The notes beneath the pieces were generated by a model. It saw nothing but the letters and a program-made list of their open reading frames with translations. It made no database searches and had not been told where the DNA came from. This document shows, piece after piece, positions 8,354 to 16,372 of a stretch of 42,431 bases of DNA; positions within the stretch are counted from its first letter, which is position 1, and each line of letters starts with the position of its first letter. This DNA comes from SIG644 sp045613985 (GTDB taxonomy: Bacteria > Bacillota > Clostridia > Oscillospirales > CAG-272), in the NCBI GenBank assembly GCA_045613985.1, contig JAZLCA010000014.1, forward strand, positions 1 to 42,431, given 5' to 3'. The position numbers were made by a program, and so were the translations under genes.

Positions 8354-9079
8354 ATGCTTCCCATCATTGGAATTGTGGCCTCGGCCAAAGATGTCGACGA
8401 CCTCACCTCGACAACGACTTACCCCAAAGCCATTGAAGCAGCAGGAGGAATCCCCATCGTCCTGCCCTGCGGTGAAAACTTTGAAATGTACGATCACTTC
8501 GTCGATCTTTGCGACGGTTTTATGTTCACGGGCGGTTGCGACATTCATCCCGCCCGCTACGGTGAGGATATTCTGCCCGCCTGCGGTAGTATCCAGGATC
8601 ACCGCGACACCATTGAGCTGGCCTTTTTTGAGAAGGCCATACAGACCGACAAGCCCGTCATCGCCATTTGTCGCGGCATCCAGCTGGTCAACGTCGGCCT
8701 TGGCGGCACGCTGTATCAGGATATTCCAAGTCAGCTTGGAACGAATATTGCCCACAAGCAGACCGAAGGGCGCTTTGAGCCCTCGCATCGCGTGACCGTC
8801 GTAGAAAACACGCCCCTTCATGCCATGACAGGCGGCAAAACGGCGATGATGGCCAACAGCTTCCACCATCAGGCAATCAAAGCCCTGGGTCGCGGCCTTG
8901 AGGTCATGGCCCGCGCCGAGGACGGCGTCATCGAAGCGGTGTTTATGCCCGAAAAGCCATACGTCCACGCTTATCAATGGCATCCGGAACGCCTGTGGCA
9001 GATTGACTGTGATAATCAGCGCATTTTTACACAATTCGTTGATGCATGCCGCGAGCATGATTTATCTTGCAAAAAGTGA
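8354..9079 (+). CDS. Gamma-glutamyl-gamma-aminobutyrate hydrolase family protein (peptidase C26, PuuD-like)
   Basis: A 241-aa class-I glutamine-amidotransferase-fold hydrolase. The catalytic triad is visible: Cys106 in AICRGIQLVN, and His210 and Glu212 in QWHPE. The oxyanion strand FTGGCDIHP is near 58-66. PuuD cleaves gamma-glutamyl-GABA in the Puu putrescine pathway, but many Firmicutes paralogues act on other gamma-glutamyl compounds, and no puu genes are nearby, so the substrate is open. The ribosome site is AGGAGAAAAG. The next gene starts within a few bases of its stop. Confidence 0.88.
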   Translation: MLPIIGIVASAKDVDDLTSTTTYPKAIEAAGGIPIVLPCGENFEMYDHFVDLCDGFMFTGGCDIHPARYGEDILPACGSIQDHRDTIELAFFEKAIQTDKPVIAICRGIQLVNVGLGGTLYQDIPSQLGTNIAHKQTEGRFEPSHRVTVVENTPLHAMTGGKTAMMANSFHHQAIKALGRGLEVMARAEDGVIEAVFMPEKPYVHAYQWHPERLWQIDCDNQRIFTQFVDACREHDLSCKK

Positions 9080-9084
9080 AGCCT

Positions 9085-9561
9085 ATGAGAAAAAGTCGGA
9101 TCAAAATTCTTCACACAGATAATGAGATCCTTATCAAGAAGAAACTTTCTGTCGCTTCGATCATACTGCATATAGTCGTCATTGTTTTTTGTCTTGCCGT
9201 GCCTTTTTTCCATACCAATTCTCTGTCTGACCCTTGGTTTTGGGTGGCTTATTTGCTGGGATGTGCCCTCGCAAACATTTCAGCATCCGTTTCCGATCTC
9301 CTTGGCAAAATCGTTCTTCATATAGATACAAAAGAGATCTGCATCTACAATCTGTGTAAAGAAAAATACAGCTTTGATGAGATAAAAGACATAAAAATCA
9401 TTTATGATTCTTCCGATCTTGAGGGCTGGAGCTTTGACGATTGCAAACTAGTCATTGTCTTGGAGGACGGTCACAAAGCGGAATTATATACCAACAGCAA
9501 GGAACAGTCAGAGGAAATAAAAGAATGCATTGAAAAATGTCGAAAGGACCGCTCGCTATGA
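9085..9561 (+). CDS. Hypothetical membrane protein with a PH-like cytoplasmic domain
   Basis: A 158-aa protein with two hydrophobic helices (about 24-43 and 50-70), followed by a ~85-residue beta-rich region ending in a charged helix. This layout resembles bacterial PH-like membrane proteins, but I do not recognise a named family. The ATG at 9085 is preferred; a TTG at 9067 in frame would overlap the previous gene. Its stop TGA overlaps the ATG of the PHP gene (ATGA), so translation is coupled. The gene is more A/T-rich than both neighbours. Confidence 0.65.
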   Translation: MRKSRIKILHTDNEILIKKKLSVASIILHIVVIVFCLAVPFFHTNSLSDPWFWVAYLLGCALANISASVSDLLGKIVLHIDTKEICIYNLCKEKYSFDEIKDIKIIYDSSDLEGWSFDDCKLVIVLEDGHKAELYTNSKEQSEEIKECIEKCRKDRSL

Positions 9562-10412
9562 TCGATCTACACACTCATTCCTACTATTCCGACGGTTCCT
9601 ATTCACCCGCCGAGCTGATCGACGAGGCTGATCGTGCAGGCCTTGCCGCCATCGCGCTATGCGACCATAACACGGTCGCAGGCCTGGACGAATTTCTTGC
9701 CGCAGCACAGGAGCGGAACGTCGAGGCCATCCCCGGCATCGAGTTTTCCACGGACTACGTGCTGCCCGGAGGAAAAACGCTCGAATTGCATCTTTTGGCC
9801 CTGTTCGTCCGCCCCGCGCATTACGAGGCAATCAACGCTCTTGTCGCGCAGATGGCCGAAAACAAGCAAAAGAGCAATCGCGCGCTCATCCAAGAATTGC
9901 AACGGATAGGCTACGATATTACCTATGACGAGGTGTGCGCCGAGGCCAACGGCAACGTCAACCGTGCTCATTTCGCAGCGGTACTGACCGCTAAGGGCTA
10001 CACGCCCTCCATCCAGGCTGCATTTCAAGCCCTGCTCAACCCCGAAAATGGCTTGTATAAGCCGCCCGCACGGCTGCCCGTATTTGAAACGATCAGATTT
10101 ATCCGTTCCATTGGAGCCGTGCCCGTGCTGGCGCATCCCTTTTTACAATTCAAAGAAAACGAGTCGGGCTTGCGCGCCTTTTTGACCCAAGCCAAGACGT
10201 ACGGTCTTGTCGGTATGGAAACGCTGTACTCGACCTACGACCAAGAGACCACCGCCCTCTCCCGCGCCATCGCGGCTGAATACGAGCTGTGCGAAAGCGG
10301 CGGCAGTGACTTCCACGGCACAAGAAAGCCCGACATCGATATGGGTAAGGGACGAGGAAATCTTTCCATCCCGTATGAATTTTTTGAAAAGCTGAGATCG
10401 TTTGCCAAGTAA
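9558..10412 (+). CDS. PHP domain phosphoesterase (TrpH/RNase AM-like)
   Basis: A 284-aa metal-dependent phosphoesterase. PHP motifs are clear: HTHSYYSDGS with His5 and His7, CDHNTVAG near 35, GIEFST near 60, VLAHP near 193, and a late SGGSDFHG with the Asp-His metal ligands near 254-258. E. coli RNase AM/TrpH, of similar size, is a 5'-3' exoribonuclease and phosphatase acting on short 5'-phosphorylated oligonucleotides and 3',5'-bisphosphates; that role is plausible here. The start at 9558 overlaps the preceding stop and lies behind GAAAGG; an upstream in-frame ATG at 9537 is inside the previous gene and less likely. Confidence 0.88.
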   Translation: MIDLHTHSYYSDGSYSPAELIDEADRAGLAAIALCDHNTVAGLDEFLAAAQERNVEAIPGIEFSTDYVLPGGKTLELHLLALFVRPAHYEAINALVAQMAENKQKSNRALIQELQRIGYDITYDEVCAEANGNVNRAHFAAVLTAKGYTPSIQAAFQALLNPENGLYKPPARLPVFETIRFIRSIGAVPVLAHPFLQFKENESGLRAFLTQAKTYGLVGMETLYSTYDQETTALSRAIAAEYELCESGGSDFHGTRKPDIDMGKGRGNLSIPYEFFEKLRSFAK

Positions 10413-10427
10413 ACGAAAGGAGTCCCC

Positions 10428-11216
10428 ATGAATCGCACACGTATTACTCCCAACCTATCGGACTACCCTGTCGTCTATCATCCGCTCCTGCAAGGTGCGC
10501 CCGTTTATGACAGCAGCTGTTCACCCGAGGCGCGTGTCATATATATTGAAAAAGACGGCGGGCTGTACCTCAAAAGTGCCCCCGAGGGGACGCTTGCGTG
10601 CGAGGCGGACATGACGCGTTTTTTCCACAGCAAGGGGCTTGCTACGGAGGTGGTCAATTATCACACCGCGGAAAAGCGCGACTGGCTACTGACCGTCCGC
10701 GTGCCGGGCGAGGATTGCACGCATGCCGATTACACCTCCAACCCCGAGCGTCTTTGCGACCTGACCGCCACCCTGCTTCGTGAATTGCACGAGTGTGACA
10801 CCGCCGACTGTCCCGTCCGCGACCACACGGTAAATTATCTTGCACTGGCCGGACAAAACTATCGTACCGGCCGCTACGACGCTTCGCTCTTTCCTGACAA
10901 CTGGGGCTACCACTCAGCGGACGAAGCATGGAACGTCATTGAAAGTGACGGCCATCGTTTGCAGTGCGACACCCTGCTCCACGGCGACTATTGCCTGCCC
11001 AACATTATGCTGGACAACTGGCGCTTTTCGGGCTTTATCGACCTTGGCAACGGCGGCGTGGGCGACCGCCACGTCGACTTGTTCTGGGGGGCGTGGTCAC
11101 TGTTCTTCAATTTGAAAACCGACCGCTACCGCGACCGTTTCTTTGACGCTTACGGGCGGGACGCCATCGACCTTGATATGCTGCGCGTCGTCGCGGCGTG
11201 CGAGGTCTTTGGATAA
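10428..11216 (+). CDS. Aminoglycoside 3'-phosphotransferase-like kinase (APH/choline kinase fold)
   Basis: A 262-aa protein-kinase-like small-molecule kinase. Motifs: the ATP-site Lys49 in GLYLKS with Glu59 as its likely partner, the Brenner motif HGDYCLPN (His185, catalytic Asp187, Asn192) and the metal-binding FIDLGNGGVGD with Asp205. The arrangement HGD...N followed by SGFIDLG is close to APH(3') enzymes. Length also fits APH(3') (about 260-270 aa). It lies in a plain metabolic gene run with no resistance genes or mobile elements close by, so it may be a housekeeping sugar or amino-alcohol kinase; resistance should not be assumed. The ribosome site is AAAGGAG. Confidence 0.8.
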   Translation: MNRTRITPNLSDYPVVYHPLLQGAPVYDSSCSPEARVIYIEKDGGLYLKSAPEGTLACEADMTRFFHSKGLATEVVNYHTAEKRDWLLTVRVPGEDCTHADYTSNPERLCDLTATLLRELHECDTADCPVRDHTVNYLALAGQNYRTGRYDASLFPDNWGYHSADEAWNVIESDGHRLQCDTLLHGDYCLPNIMLDNWRFSGFIDLGNGGVGDRHVDLFWGAWSLFFNLKTDRYRDRFFDAYGRDAIDLDMLRVVAACEVFG

Positions 11217-11238
11217 GCTCATACAAAGGAGATAAGCT

Positions 11239-11634
11239 ATGACCGATCTTGAAAAAGCAAAAGAATTTTTCGCCGCTGACCGCTACGCCACCGAGGTCAC
11301 AGGCATCAATATCATCGCGCTGGGCGAGCACCGGGCCAAGTGTGAGTTAAAAATCGATGGCCGCCACAAAAACGCCGTCGGTCACGTCATGGGCGGTGTG
11401 ATGTTCACCATGGCCGACTTCACCTTTGCCGTCGCGGCCAATTTCGAAGCAAGCTCCCCTACCGTGACCGTAACCTCTAACATCTGCTACCTTGCATCGC
11501 CTCGCGGCAACACTCTTTACAGCGAAGCGAAGCTGCTCAAGGATGGTCGGCGCAACTGCTTTTACGAAATCACCATCACCGACGACGTCGGCACGACGGT
11601 CGCCATCGTCACCGTTACCGGCGCGCATCTGTAA
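11239..11634 (+). CDS. Hotdog-fold thioesterase (PaaI family)
   Basis: A 131-aa single hotdog domain. The helix entry VGHVMGGVMFTMADFTFAVAA near 48-68 contains the catalytic/acyl-binding Asp of the PaaI group (Asp60 region), followed by the beta strand TVTSNICYLASPRG. Such enzymes cleave acyl-CoA thioesters; the acyl group is unknown. It lies 22 bases after the kinase and 17 bases before the esterase gene, so a shared transcript is likely. The ribosome site is AAAGGAGATAA. Confidence 0.88.
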   Translation: MTDLEKAKEFFAADRYATEVTGINIIALGEHRAKCELKIDGRHKNAVGHVMGGVMFTMADFTFAVAANFEASSPTVTVTSNICYLASPRGNTLYSEAKLLKDGRRNCFYEITITDDVGTTVAIVTVTGAHL

Positions 11635-11651
11635 CCCGAAAGGAGCACATT

Positions 11652-12584
11652 ATGAACGAGCAAAATTTGTTTGACTTTTACCCTTCGCAAAATGAACTGT
11701 CCGAGTGGATCGACCGTCTGTGGGCGACCGAGGCGAACTTGCCTGTCACGGCGACCCGCCTGAACGATCGCGGCGAGCGTACCCGTCTTGGCATTCATCA
11801 CATGAACCGCTCCTCGCTGTATCGCTTCGATCAGGATGGGATGCGCCCCTTCTTTGGTATGTGGTCGCCCGCCCTGAAGGGACCTGCTCCTTTGATCGTG
11901 CATACACCCGGCTACGGAGCTGAGCCCTCCTTCCATCCCGATGTAGTGGGCGAGGGATACAACGTGCTCGAGCTGTCGCCGCTGGGTTACTGGACGCCGA
12001 ATGGTGACCTCAACCAACTCAAAGTGAGCGACGGAACCAATTTGATCTGGCCGGTGTTGCCCAACACGATCTGCGATGCTTACAGCCTGGAAGGCTATTT
12101 CGGTTGGATGCTCAACGTCATGGGAGCCATCCGCTGGGCCATGTCCCAGCCTTCTGTTCTCCCCGACCGTGTGTCCTTCTTTGGGACAAGCCAGGGCGGC
12201 GGCGCGTCTTTGCTTTTGGGATCCATCTACCGCGACCACGGCGTCCGCTGTGTAGCTGCCGACGAGCCCTTCCTGACCAACTATCCCCTCTCCGCGTTCC
12301 GCGGCGCATACGATCACGCCCGTGTCGGCGTATGCCAAATCAGCGAGGAGCAGGCATGGCGCAATCTCGGTTTTGTCGATAGCATAACACACGCCCCTCG
12401 TATGAACTATCCCGTTCTGCTCACCCTCGGCACAGCCGATGTCACCTGCCCGCCGGAATGCATTCAATCTTTGTTTGATATCCTTGACACCAATAAAATG
12501 CTGTTTTCTATGAAGAATCGCGGCCATGGTTATCAGTACGAATTTGTTCGTCATGCGCTGACCTGGTTCAGCCTCTACGCATAA
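11652..12584 (+). CDS. Alpha/beta hydrolase, acetylxylan esterase (AXE1/CE7)-like
   Basis: A 310-aa serine hydrolase without signal peptide. The triad is visible: Ser180 in FFGTSQGGGAS, Asp263 in LLTLGTADVTCPP and His292 in NRGHGYQYEF. The GTSQGGG elbow and the short loop to Asp followed by CPP resemble the CE7 acetylxylan/cephalosporin-C deacetylase group, which works inside the cell on short acetylated sugars, but the RGQ element of CE7 enzymes is not obvious, so the assignment stays at superfamily level. It is the last gene before a strong terminator. The ribosome site is AAAGGAGCAC. Confidence 0.8.
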   Translation: MNEQNLFDFYPSQNELSEWIDRLWATEANLPVTATRLNDRGERTRLGIHHMNRSSLYRFDQDGMRPFFGMWSPALKGPAPLIVHTPGYGAEPSFHPDVVGEGYNVLELSPLGYWTPNGDLNQLKVSDGTNLIWPVLPNTICDAYSLEGYFGWMLNVMGAIRWAMSQPSVLPDRVSFFGTSQGGGASLLLGSIYRDHGVRCVAADEPFLTNYPLSAFRGAYDHARVGVCQISEEQAWRNLGFVDSITHAPRMNYPVLLTLGTADVTCPPECIQSLFDILDTNKMLFSMKNRGHGYQYEFVRHALTWFSLYA

Positions 12585-12592
12585 ATAACGAC

Positions 12593-12630
12593 AAAACCGC
12601 CTCAAAGGTTGTTACCTTTGAGGCGGTTTT
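12593..12630. terminator. Bidirectional intrinsic terminator between convergent operons
   Basis: A perfect 16-bp stem (AAAACCGCCTCAAAGG / CCTTTGAGGCGGTTTT) with a 6-base loop TTGTTA. The A run on one side and T run on the other let it end transcripts from the + strand esterase operon and from the - strand ftsZ unit. Confidence 0.93.
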
Positions 12631-12653
12631 CGTATGTTGTCACGTCAGCACCG

Positions 12654-12830
12654 TCAATCGTCCAACTTGCGATTGGTAACGAAACGGTAGAATGCGGATG
12701 TGAAAGCACTACCCTTTTTTGAGGGCTTGTCTACTGTCTGCTTGGTGGATGCTTCCAAAGAATCCTTGGGTTGTTCCCACGTTTCTTCGGCCGCCCACGG
12801 CTCACAGAATTCACTATCCTCGACGCTCAC
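12654..12830 (-). CDS. Possible small ORF downstream of ftsZ
   Basis: An open frame of 58 codons, starting at a GTG 7 bases after the ftsZ stop and ending 23 bases before the terminator. An ATG at 12887, inside ftsZ in another frame, would give 77 residues. The product is polar and rich in Glu, Lys, Ser and Pro with a basic-aromatic end (FYRFVTNRKLDD), and no domain is recognised. The upstream AGAAGAAG is a weak ribosome site. It fills the transcribed space between ftsZ and its terminator and its codon use is not unlike coding sequence, but it could equally be untranslated. Confidence 0.35.
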   Translation of the reverse strand: MSVEDSEFCEPWAAEETWEQPKDSLEASTKQTVDKPSKKGSAFTSAFYRFVTNRKLDD

Positions 12831-12837
12831 GTGTTTT

Positions 12838-13968
12838 TTATCTTCTTCTGGGGGCACCCTTTGCGCGAAACAAGCCCATGACGTCATCCACGTCCATGTC
12901 CTCGTCGCTCTTTGCAGGCTGTGCAGCTGCTGCAGCCTCTGCCTGCTCCTTAGCCTCGATGTTGGCTCTGGTTACAGCGGGATGCTCCTTGGGACCCTGG
13001 TCCTCGGCCGCTTCCTCTGCAAAGCCGGTAGCAATGATGGTGATCTTCATCTCGTCATCCAGATCGGGATCAAATGCAACACCCCAGATGATGCTTGCAT
13101 CGGGATGAGCCTCTGCAGCGATCATTTCGGATGCCTGGTGGATCTCCTCCAGACCAACGTCGGGAGAGATGGTGATGTTGATCAGGATACCGCGAGCACC
13201 GGAAATAGAGCTCTCGAGCAGGGGGCTGAAGATTGCTGCGCGAGCAGCCAGCTCGGCCTTGTCCTTACCGGTAGCAGCACCAACGCCCATGTGAGCGTAG
13301 CCTGCATCCTTCATGACGGAGTTAACGTCAGCGAAGTCGAGGTTGATGAAGCCCTGATCGCTGATCAGGTCAGAGATGGACTGTACGCCGCGGCGCAGAA
13401 CGTCGTCTGCAACCTCGAAAGCGTTTGCCAGCGTGATGCGGGTATCGGAAACCTGACGCAGACGATCGTTGGGGATAACCACCAGCGAGTCAACGTACTT
13501 ACGCAGCTCGGCAATACCGCGCTCGGCCTGCTCTGCTCTACGTCTGCCCTCAAAGGAGAAGGGCTTGGTTACGATACCAATGGTCAGAATGCCCATTTCC
13601 TGTGCGGCACGAGCAACAACAGGAGCGGCACCGGTACCGGTACCACCGCCCATACCGGCGGTAACGAACACCATGTCGGCGTCCTTGAGCATAGCCTTGA
13701 TTTCTTCAATAGATTCCTCAGCGGCACGTGCACCAACCTCAGGATTCGCGCCGGCACCCCAACCCTTGGTGTACTTCTCACCAATGATAACGTGGCTGCT
13801 TGCCTCGCTCTTGCGAATTACCTGGCGGTCAGTATTGACAGCCACAAAGTGTACGCCGCGGATATTGGTTGCGATCATGCGGTTGACAGCATTATTACCG
13901 CCGCCGCCGACACCGATTACTTTAATATTTACACCGCAATCGTTGGTCATTTCAGGTTCGAAAGTCAT
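12838..13968 (-). CDS. ftsZ: Cell division protein FtsZ
   Basis: A 376-aa tubulin-like GTPase that polymerises into the Z-ring at midcell. Motifs: GVGGGGNNAVNRM near 19-31, tubulin signature GGGTGTG at 107-113, NDRL and the synergy-loop motif NLDFAD near 210. After residue ~318 comes an Ala/Glu-rich linker, then a short tail DVDDVMGLFRAKGAPRRR, which differs from the usual DIPxFLRR-type C-terminal peptide that binds FtsA and SepF. The ATG lies behind TTGGAGGG. The gene has its own sigma-A-type promoter and is separated from divIB by 176 bases, so it can be expressed independently of the upstream wall genes. Confidence 0.96.
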   Translation of the reverse strand: MTFEPEMTNDCGVNIKVIGVGGGGNNAVNRMIATNIRGVHFVAVNTDRQVIRKSEASSHVIIGEKYTKGWGAGANPEVGARAAEESIEEIKAMLKDADMVFVTAGMGGGTGTGAAPVVARAAQEMGILTIGIVTKPFSFEGRRRAEQAERGIAELRKYVDSLVVIPNDRLRQVSDTRITLANAFEVADDVLRRGVQSISDLISDQGFINLDFADVNSVMKDAGYAHMGVGAATGKDKAELAARAAIFSPLLESSISGARGILINITISPDVGLEEIHQASEMIAAEAHPDASIIWGVAFDPDLDDEMKITIIATGFAEEAAEDQGPKEHPAVTRANIEAKEQAEAAAAAQPAKSDEDMDVDDVMGLFRAKGAPRRR

Positions 13969-14060
13969 AGTAGAAAACCCTCCAATACGTTATTTACTTC
14001 ATGTTCTCCGCAAACTGCAAAAATACACCTTTTGGCAGACATGATTATACTACATACTAT

Positions 14061-14089
14061 ATGATACATTCTTTTTTCATATTTTGCAA
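14061..14089 (-). promoter_or_regulatory. Predicted sigma-A promoter of ftsZ
   Basis: On the - strand TTGCAA (14084-14089), a 17-base spacer, and TATCAT (14061-14066), about 90 bases before the ftsZ start. The region is strongly A/T-rich. Confidence 0.65.
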
Positions 14090-14091
14090 TA

Positions 14092-14129
14092 CCTTTTTTG
14101 AATTTTCTTATAATTTTTTTCAAAAAAGG
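14092..14129. terminator. A/T-rich inverted repeat between divIB and ftsZ
   Basis: CCTTTTTTG (14092-14100) and CAAAAAAGG (14121-14129) form an inverted repeat, extendable by two A-T pairs. It lies 15 bases after the divIB stop. It has no clean T run after the stem, so it may be a weak terminator or a processing site. Confidence 0.35.
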
Positions 14130-14144
14130 CATAGTTTTTTCAAA

Positions 14145-15101
14145 TTATTCGCCATTTGGGGCAAGTGCGCCCACAAACACGTTGCAAAATTCGTCAACGT
14201 CCACCATGACGGGGGCCGTTTCTCCCGTCTTTTGACGATACGCCCCAAGCGCACCGACGGCCGTCCGAAGCTGTTTTTCGGGGGAGGACAAATCGTGCAG
14301 GGCAAAAACGGTTCCATCCGTCAGTGTCAAACTAACCGCATACAGATTTATCAGATCAAACGAATGAATCGAGATCTCCGGATAGTCACTCAACGCTTCA
14401 AAAAGCAACGTCAGCTTTTCCAGGGCCGACGCATTACCGGCGTAGCGCTTACCTGCCTCGATCGCTTGCCCGTCCGCCCCCGGAAACAATTCCATTTGAA
14501 CCGCAGACAGGGATCGGTCATAGTCATCACTCGGACAAACCTCCAGCACCTGCATCGTTTCGTCAAGCAGGGCAACCTCATGCGGCGAGATCGTCAATGC
14601 AAAGCAAGGACGACGTTCAGTTACGCTGATATACAAATCGCCCGTCAGCTTACGTTCCACACTCACCGACCGCAGATAGGGGCACCGCGCTATCAATCCT
14701 GCCTGTATGTCTCCGGGCTCACACAGCAACAGCTCGTCCCCTACCGACACACCACTCTGCTCTGTCAAATACTGCGTGTTGTAGTGCGCACAGCCCTCCA
14801 CGATCACGCGTTTGACCCGCAGTCGGGAAAGTAGCGGAAGGGCCGCTACACAGCAAAGGATCAAAACAAGGCAAAAGATCATCAAACGGCGCGTCCAGAT
14901 GCGCAGATAGCGGCGGGCAAAGGCTTCTCCTGAAGGAATGGGAATACCGCCGCCCGCAAGATTGGAGCCCTCCTTTATGCCATCGCTCGGAGAATTTGAG
15001 GGCAAAACGGCGGGCAGATTGGAACGTTTTTGCTCGTTCTCCGAATATTTGGACAGCTCGGGCAAGTGCTGTTGGACTTGTCCTTTGCGTTGCTTTTCCA
15101 C
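14145..15101 (-). CDS. divIB: Cell division protein FtsQ/DivIB
   Basis: A 318-aa single-pass division protein of the FtsQ-FtsL-FtsB (DivIB-FtsL-DivIC) complex. It has a ~70-residue polar cytoplasmic tail, a membrane helix (LMIFCLVLILCCVAALPLL), then the extracellular POTRA domain beginning RLRVKRVIVEGCAHYNTQYL and a beta domain. Start: GTG at 15101 is preferred because AAGGAGG lies exactly 7 bases upstream. An in-frame ATG at 15122 has a poor site and would be almost leaderless from the promoter at 15131-15159. The gene has its own promoter right after the murG terminator. Confidence 0.88.
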   Translation of the reverse strand: MEKQRKGQVQQHLPELSKYSENEQKRSNLPAVLPSNSPSDGIKEGSNLAGGGIPIPSGEAFARRYLRIWTRRLMIFCLVLILCCVAALPLLSRLRVKRVIVEGCAHYNTQYLTEQSGVSVGDELLLCEPGDIQAGLIARCPYLRSVSVERKLTGDLYISVTERRPCFALTISPHEVALLDETMQVLEVCPSDDYDRSLSAVQMELFPGADGQAIEAGKRYAGNASALEKLTLLFEALSDYPEISIHSFDLINLYAVSLTLTDGTVFALHDLSSPEKQLRTAVGALGAYRQKTGETAPVMVDVDEFCNVFVGALAPNGE

Positions 15102-15130
15102 CGTTTCACCTCCTTGTTCCATGATACCTC

Positions 15131-15159
15131 ATTATACATCAAAAAAGTGCCGATGGCAA
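15131..15159 (-). promoter_or_regulatory. Predicted divIB promoter overlapping the murG terminator
   Basis: On the - strand TTGCCA (15154-15159), a 17-base spacer, and TATAAT (15131-15136). The -35 box overlaps the inner end of the murG terminator stem and its loop, and the spacer covers the remaining 3' stem arm. A transcript starting near 15124 would carry the AAGGAGG site of the GTG start. Confidence 0.65.
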
Positions 15160-15188
15160 CCCCAAACGGCAACCGTCGGCACTTTTTT
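15141..15188. terminator. Intrinsic terminator after murG
   Basis: A 16-bp stem with one G-T pair (AAAAAAGTGCCGATGG / CCGTCGGCACTTTTTT) and a 16-base loop, ending in a T run on the - strand. It starts 6 bases after the murG stop and separates murG from divIB. Confidence 0.88.
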
Positions 15189-15193
15189 AACAT

Positions 15194-16330
15194 TTATTTT
15201 TTCTTTTTGCGATGATGATGCTCGACCGCTTCAACGATCAGTTCATAAATACGTCGATTGGCGTCTTGCTCAGCAAAGGAAGCAATATTGGTCTGGAGCT
15301 TTTGGCGAAGATCGGCATCATCCAAAAGGGATATCACCGCGCGTGGCAAAGCGCCGCCCGAAAAGTCTTTTTCCTCCACCAACAAGGCTGCCGACCGGTC
15401 TGCCATTGCCATGGCGTTTTTCAACTGATGGTTATCGGCTACGTAGGGGGAAGGAATGACCACGCAAGCCTTACCCATGCGAGCCACCTCGGACAAGCTC
15501 ATCGCCCCCGCACGCGAGATGATGACATCCGCCGCCGCTACCTGTAGGGGCATATCATAAATATAATCCTGTACCGTGACGTTGGGACAGGTGTCCAGCT
15601 TGTATTCACGGTAGCGCTCCATTGCTTTATCAATATTGCGCGTACCCGCCGACAGAACAAACCGTGTCGCAGGACGGGTAGGAGCCAGCAGGCGCAGCAT
15701 ATCCAAAACCGCTTCGTTGACCGAAGCAGATCCAAGACTTCCCGCAGAGCAAAGAACCAACGTCTCCTGCTCGCCAAGCCCCAACTTTGCACGCGCTTCT
15801 TCCCTGCCGATGTTGCCAAAGCCACCTCGCAGCGGATTGCCTACGACGACACACTTTTTGCGCTTTTTGAGGTATTGCTCCGTCTCTGCAAAATTGAGCA
15901 GAATCGTATCGATGCTGTTCTGCAGCATTTTGACAGCAAGGCCCGGTTGGCAATTGGATTCATGCACCATGGTGGGAATGCCTGCATAAGCAGCCGCCCG
16001 CAACAGAGGCCAGCAAACGTAGCCTCCCGTTCCGATCACAATATCCGGTTGAAAGGTTTTCAAAATATCCTTGGTCTTTTTGCTGTGAGGCGAGGTCACT
16101 GCCATGACCAAAGCCTTGATATTGGAAAGGGAGAGAGATCTGCGAATACCCTGACTTTCCACGTAGTAAAGCGGATATCCCGCGCGAGGGACAAGATCGC
16201 ATTCCTTGCCTCCCTTGACGCCGACGAACGCGATCTCGGCATCCGGTATGTTCATGCGGATGGTATCCGCAATAGCAATGGCAGGATTGACATGACCGCC
16301 CGAACCACCGCCCGTTAATAATACACGCAT
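15194..16330 (-). CDS. murG: UDP-GlcNAc:undecaprenyl-PP-MurNAc-pentapeptide GlcNAc transferase
   Basis: A 378-aa GT-B glycosyltransferase that adds GlcNAc to lipid I to make lipid II at the inner face of the membrane. It shows the N-terminal glycine loop TGGGSGGHVNPA (residues 6-17), IGTGGYVCWP near 98-107, HESNCQPG, and the UDP-GlcNAc site SRAGAMSLSE near 275 with PSPYVADNHQLKNA. The start at 16330 has an ideal AAAGGAGAT site; an in-frame codon 7 residues upstream lacks one. It is followed at once by a terminator. Confidence 0.95.
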   Translation of the reverse strand: MRVLLTGGGSGGHVNPAIAIADTIRMNIPDAEIAFVGVKGGKECDLVPRAGYPLYYVESQGIRRSLSLSNIKALVMAVTSPHSKKTKDILKTFQPDIVIGTGGYVCWPLLRAAAYAGIPTMVHESNCQPGLAVKMLQNSIDTILLNFAETEQYLKKRKKCVVVGNPLRGGFGNIGREEARAKLGLGEQETLVLCSAGSLGSASVNEAVLDMLRLLAPTRPATRFVLSAGTRNIDKAMERYREYKLDTCPNVTVQDYIYDMPLQVAAADVIISRAGAMSLSEVARMGKACVVIPSPYVADNHQLKNAMAMADRSAALLVEEKDFSGGALPRAVISLLDDADLRQKLQTNIASFAEQDANRRIYELIVEAVEHHHRKKKK

Positions 16331-16372
16331 AAAAGATCTCCTTTCCGGCACGGCGCACCGCCGCGTCCCTTG

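Noticed and set aside
12654..12887. A sequencing frameshift that truncates FtsZ
   Set aside because: The FtsZ core and linker are complete and the in-frame tail ends in a basic, plausible C-terminal peptide; kept instead as a possible separate small frame.
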